The notes beneath the pieces are model-generated. The model had not been told where the DNA came from. It ran no database searches and saw nothing but the letters and a program-made list of their open reading frames with translations. A stretch of DNA of 64,000 nucleotides from Alteromonas naphthalenivorans (GTDB lineage: Bacteria > Pseudomonadota > Gammaproteobacteria > Enterobacterales > Alteromonadaceae), in assembly GCF_000213655.1 (NCBI RefSeq), contig NC_015554.1, forward strand, positions 2,604,001 through 2,668,000, in the 5' to 3' direction. This document shows positions 61,336 through 64,000 of this stretch, piece after piece (the stretch's first letter is position 1; each line of letters starts with the position of its first letter). A program made the translations under genes and the position numbers.

Positions 61336-62490
61336 ATGAAATGGATGAAATTCATACTTCCCGTTGCCATCTTGGTAGTAAGTTATTTTATAATGAAAGG
61401 CATTGAGGCCTCTGCCTCAGATTCAGCCATAACTGAAGCGGTAGACACCCGTCCCACCGTCACTATCGAGCAAATTGATGTCGAAAGCTCTGTCATTACA
61501 TTATCTTCATATGGAGAAGTGCAGCCACTAGAAAGTACAAACCTTGCTGCTCAGGTCTCGGGTGAAGTCGAGTCTTGGAACCCCAAATTTGTAAGTGGCG
61601 GACTGGTTCGACGAGGTGAAGTATTATTCTCGGTTGAAAAAGATGCCTACGAGGCAGCGCTATTACTCGCGCAAGCTAACCTTTCCAGCGCACAAGCCCA
61701 ATTAATACAAGAGCAAGCTCAAGCGGATGTAGCGGCTCGAGAGGCCAAATCTATGCCTGATGCAAGGGTCACCGACTTGTATCTTAGAAAGCCGCAAGTT
61801 ATGAGCGCACAAGCATCGGTTAAATCGGCAGAAGCTCAACTCAAAATTGCCAAGCGCGACTTAGATAACTGCGAAGTGGCTGCCCCTTATGATGCCCTTA
61901 TTATTTCAAGAGAGATCAGTACCGGCGATTATGTTACCCAAGGCACAACCGCGGCGGTTATCAATAATATTGAGCAGGCAGAAATCACCTTCCCTATCGC
62001 GGGGTTCGACCGGGTATTCTTAGATGAAAACACCCTAGGAACAAAAGCGATACTTACCCTTGACGATGTAAGCAAAACGCAAGTTACCGCGACAATTCAT
62101 CGTGACACGGGCGTTATCGACAGTGCCACCAGAATGACCCATTTTGTAGCCAGAATTGAAGACCCTTACGCCCTGAATGCAACTAAACCTATCGTGAAAT
62201 TCGGTACCTATACCACGATAAGTTTTGAAGGTAAGACGCTAGAAGATGTATACCGTATTCCTCAAGAATTAGTCACCAACCGCACGCTTTGGACAATAGA
62301 TGAAGAAAGTAAGTTGGTCTCGCAAAAAATTCAGGTTATTCGTGAAGATGGCAGCGACTTTCTTATTCAAGGCACTTTTAACCCGAACAAAGTGGTGATG
62401 TCTTTACCTGAATACCCTCAAAATGGCATGGAAGTAAAAGTCATCGATAACAGCGCTGGTTTTGCGGCGAACAGCGACACCGCGAAATAG
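61336..62490 (+). CDS. RND efflux periplasmic adaptor (membrane fusion protein)
   Basis: This 384-residue MexA/AcrA-like adaptor has a single N-terminal hydrophobic helix (residues 5-24) rather than a lipobox. A split biotinyl-lipoyl domain (SYGEVQPLESTNLAAQVSGEV in part) with an alpha-hairpin (residues 110-175, rich in Ala/Gln/Glu) comes next. A beta-barrel follows. It links an inner-membrane RND pump to an outer-membrane channel. The stop is 10 bases from the pump gene, and the pump's ribosome binding site (AGGAG) overlaps it. No outer-membrane factor is seen within the window. Confidence 0.92.
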   Translation: MKWMKFILPVAILVVSYFIMKGIEASASDSAITEAVDTRPTVTIEQIDVESSVITLSSYGEVQPLESTNLAAQVSGEVESWNPKFVSGGLVRRGEVLFSVEKDAYEAALLLAQANLSSAQAQLIQEQAQADVAAREAKSMPDARVTDLYLRKPQVMSAQASVKSAEAQLKIAKRDLDNCEVAAPYDALIISREISTGDYVTQGTTAAVINNIEQAEITFPIAGFDRVFLDENTLGTKAILTLDDVSKTQVTATIHRDTGVIDSATRMTHFVARIEDPYALNATKPIVKFGTYTTISFEGKTLEDVYRIPQELVTNRTLWTIDEESKLVSQKIQVIREDGSDFLIQGTFNPNKVVMSLPEYPQNGMEVKVIDNSAGFAANSDTAK

Positions 62491-62500
62491 GAGCGTCACT

Positions 62501-64000
62501 ATGAATAAAACAAATTCAGAAACGGGCATTATCGCGTGGTTTGCCAATAACGCCGTAGCCGCGAACCTATTAATGATATTTATCATTTTGATGGGCTTGG
62601 CCAGTTACTTTACGATTCAGCGCCAAATGTTTCCCAACATCGAAATAAACTACATTACGGTGTCGGCACAATATCCTGGTGCATCTCCACAAGAAATAGA
62701 AGAAAGTATTCTTATTAAAGTAGAAGAGGCGCTAAAAGACGTTACCGAGATTAAAAGAACAGTAGCCCGCGCTTTTCGTGATTCTGGAACCGTAACACTT
62801 GAAATTGATACCGATGAAGAACTCACCGATGTACTCGATAAAGTTAAACTGAGAGTTGACGGTATTGCTACCTTCCCTGCGGGAATGGAGCCGGTAAATA
62901 TATCGCAAATTGAGTTTCAACAAGACGTGATTGAAATGCCATTGGTGGGCGATTTACCTCTTCCAGAGCTTAAAATCATCGCCAATGAGATTGAAGATGA
63001 ACTGCTTCAACTAGGCAACGTGTCCTTAGTAGAAGTGTCTACACCCAGTGATGAAATTGCCATTGAAATAAAGCCAGAAATGTTGCGTAAATACAGCCTT
63101 AGCATTGCCGATGTTAGCCGTGCAATAAGCAACTATTCTACTAACATATCAGCCGGTCAGCTCCGTACTAATGCAGGCATCATTTCTGTTCGGGTAGAAA
63201 ACCAGTATTACAGCGGAAATGAGTTTGCCCAAATTCCCGTTAAGATTGGCACTGCAGGGGCCAAAGTCACTTTGGGTGACATTGCTACAATTAAAGATGG
63301 CTTTACCGAAGGCGAACGATACTTTAAATACAATGGTAAAAACGCCATTTACATGTCGGTAAGTGCGACTAAGTCGCAAAATACCATCCCCGTGGCTAAC
63401 ACGGTGAAAGCCTATATCGAGCAAAGAAATAAAACCCTTCCCAATGGGGTGAGCTTAGAAATATTGGTAGATATGACCTACTACTTGAATGCTCGCTTAG
63501 ATATGATGCTTAAAAACCTGTTTCAAGGCTCCATTCTTGTCGCCTTGATGCTAACCCTATTTCTACGTTTCAAGCTGGCCTTGTGGGTAATGGTAGGCTT
63601 ACCGGTATGCTTCTTAGGTGCTGTTATGCTAATGCCGATATTTGGCATCAGTATTAATATTCTTTCGTTATTCGCTTTCATTATGGTGCTAGGTATTGTG
63701 GTAGACGATGCCATCGTCATAGGGGAAAGTGCCTATACCGAAATAGAAAGCAAAGGCGGCGGCATTGATAACGTAGTACGGGGCGCAAAGCGTGTTGCTA
63801 CGCCAGCTACATTCGGTGTTTTGACCACCATTGCCGTGTTCGCTCCGTTTACCCTAAGTAGCGGCCCTGAAGGTGCCTTCTTCTACAATATCGCAATTGT
63901 GGTTATCTTTTGCTTAGCGTTCAGCTTAGTTGAATCGAAGCTAATACTACCAGCACATATTGCCCATACACACTTTACACCGATTAAAAAAGGAAGCTGG
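62501..64000 (+). CDS. RND family efflux transporter permease (5' part, runs off the window)
   Basis: The first 500 codons of an RND pump are present, open to the window end. TM1 is at about residues 18-36, the porter domain with QYPGASPQEIEESI follows, and then TM2-TM4 and beyond from about residue 345 (LFLRFKLALWVMVGLPVCFLG in pieces). The proton-relay Asp pair appears in VLGIVVDDAIVIGE near residue 405. The sequence suggests the AcrB/HAE-like group of proteobacterial multidrug or acyl-compound pumps rather than heavy-metal CusA. The full length should be about 1030 residues. It is co-operonic with the adaptor. Confidence 0.92.
   Translation, partial: MNKTNSETGIIAWFANNAVAANLLMIFIILMGLASYFTIQRQMFPNIEINYITVSAQYPGASPQEIEESILIKVEEALKDVTEIKRTVARAFRDSGTVTLEIDTDEELTDVLDKVKLRVDGIATFPAGMEPVNISQIEFQQDVIEMPLVGDLPLPELKIIANEIEDELLQLGNVSLVEVSTPSDEIAIEIKPEMLRKYSLSIADVSRAISNYSTNISAGQLRTNAGIISVRVENQYYSGNEFAQIPVKIGTAGAKVTLGDIATIKDGFTEGERYFKYNGKNAIYMSVSATKSQNTIPVANTVKAYIEQRNKTLPNGVSLEILVDMTYYLNARLDMMLKNLFQGSILVALMLTLFLRFKLALWVMVGLPVCFLGAVMLMPIFGISINILSLFAFIMVLGIVVDDAIVIGESAYTEIESKGGGIDNVVRGAKRVATPATFGVLTTIAVFAPFTLSSGPEGAFFYNIAIVVIFCLAFSLVESKLILPAHIAHTHFTPIKKGSW

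Overview
The window looks like ordinary chromosome from a marine gammaproteobacterium of the Alteromonadales, most likely Alteromonas or a close relative. This is inferred from protein similarity to E. coli and Vibrio orthologues, moderate GC content, and gene order shared with enteric bacteria: rnm-yciO next to trp, folX-yfcH, tesA opposite ybbA-ybbP, gltX flanked by tRNA-Ala and tRNA-Val, and bioA opposite bioBFCD. I see no prophage, plasmid module, rRNA operon, CRISPR array or complete insertion sequence.

Layout. 1-5.1 kb: a periplasmic binding protein, then a minus-strand cluster rnm-yciO-scpA-scpB-rluB. 5.1-12.5 kb: a complete trp operon (trpL leader with three Trp codons, attenuator, trpE, trpG, trpD, trpCF fusion, trpB, trpA, yciI, terminator). 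12.5-22.8 kb: a flavin-binding stress-type protein, a PepSY/response regulator/histidine kinase operon, an AI-2E family permease, folX-yfcH, and ybbA-ybbP opposite tesA. 22.8-26.7 kb: a small Gln-rich protein, a REP-associated tyrosine transposase (RAYT), dusC, two small proteins and an M14 peptidase. 26.8-30.5 kb: four tRNA-Glu and one tRNA-Ala on the minus strand, gltX, then four tRNA-Val(UAC) on the plus strand with five degenerate tRNA 3'-end copies between and after them. 30.6-37.7 kb: a pseudo-receiver/TPR protein, an acetyltransferase, moaA, an Atm1-like ABC exporter, a DUF3820 protein and a frameshifted MFS transporter. 37.8-42.3 kb: class II DAHP synthase, btuD-btuC, a low-molecular-weight phosphatase and pepE. 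42.2-47.7 kb: biotin genes bioBFCD opposite bioA with a candidate BirA operator. 47.8-55.1 kb: two small hypotheticals, a GNAT/C39-peptidase fusion paired with a RimK-like ATP-grasp ligase, a CaCA exchanger and asnS. 55.2-64 kb: a membrane protein, pqiABC, a diguanylate cyclase, and an RND adaptor plus a pump gene that runs off the window.

The most unusual signal is a family of short dispersed repeats built on GGACACACACTC (type A) and GGACAGTCACTC (type B). They cluster after genes at 12.5-12.8, 13.5-13.7, 18.6-18.8 and 25.2-25.3 kb, form tandem and inverted pairs, and also lie inside reading frames: the tail of a DUF1289 gene, an insertion in bioF, and ybbP. A RAYT gene sits in the same stretch, so a REP/RAYT-like system is the leading hypothesis. 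Second is the tRNA-Val locus, where tRNA 3' halves carrying a hairpin in the T-arm alternate with intact tRNAs, resembling the rtT spacer repeats of the E. coli tyrT operon. Third is the RimK-like ligase/GNAT-peptidase pair, a two-gene module with all catalytic parts visible but no substrate I can name.

Starts were moved from the longest open frame where a ribosome binding site or family alignment favoured an internal codon; this is noted in each entry. All calls come from reading the sequence; no database search was run.
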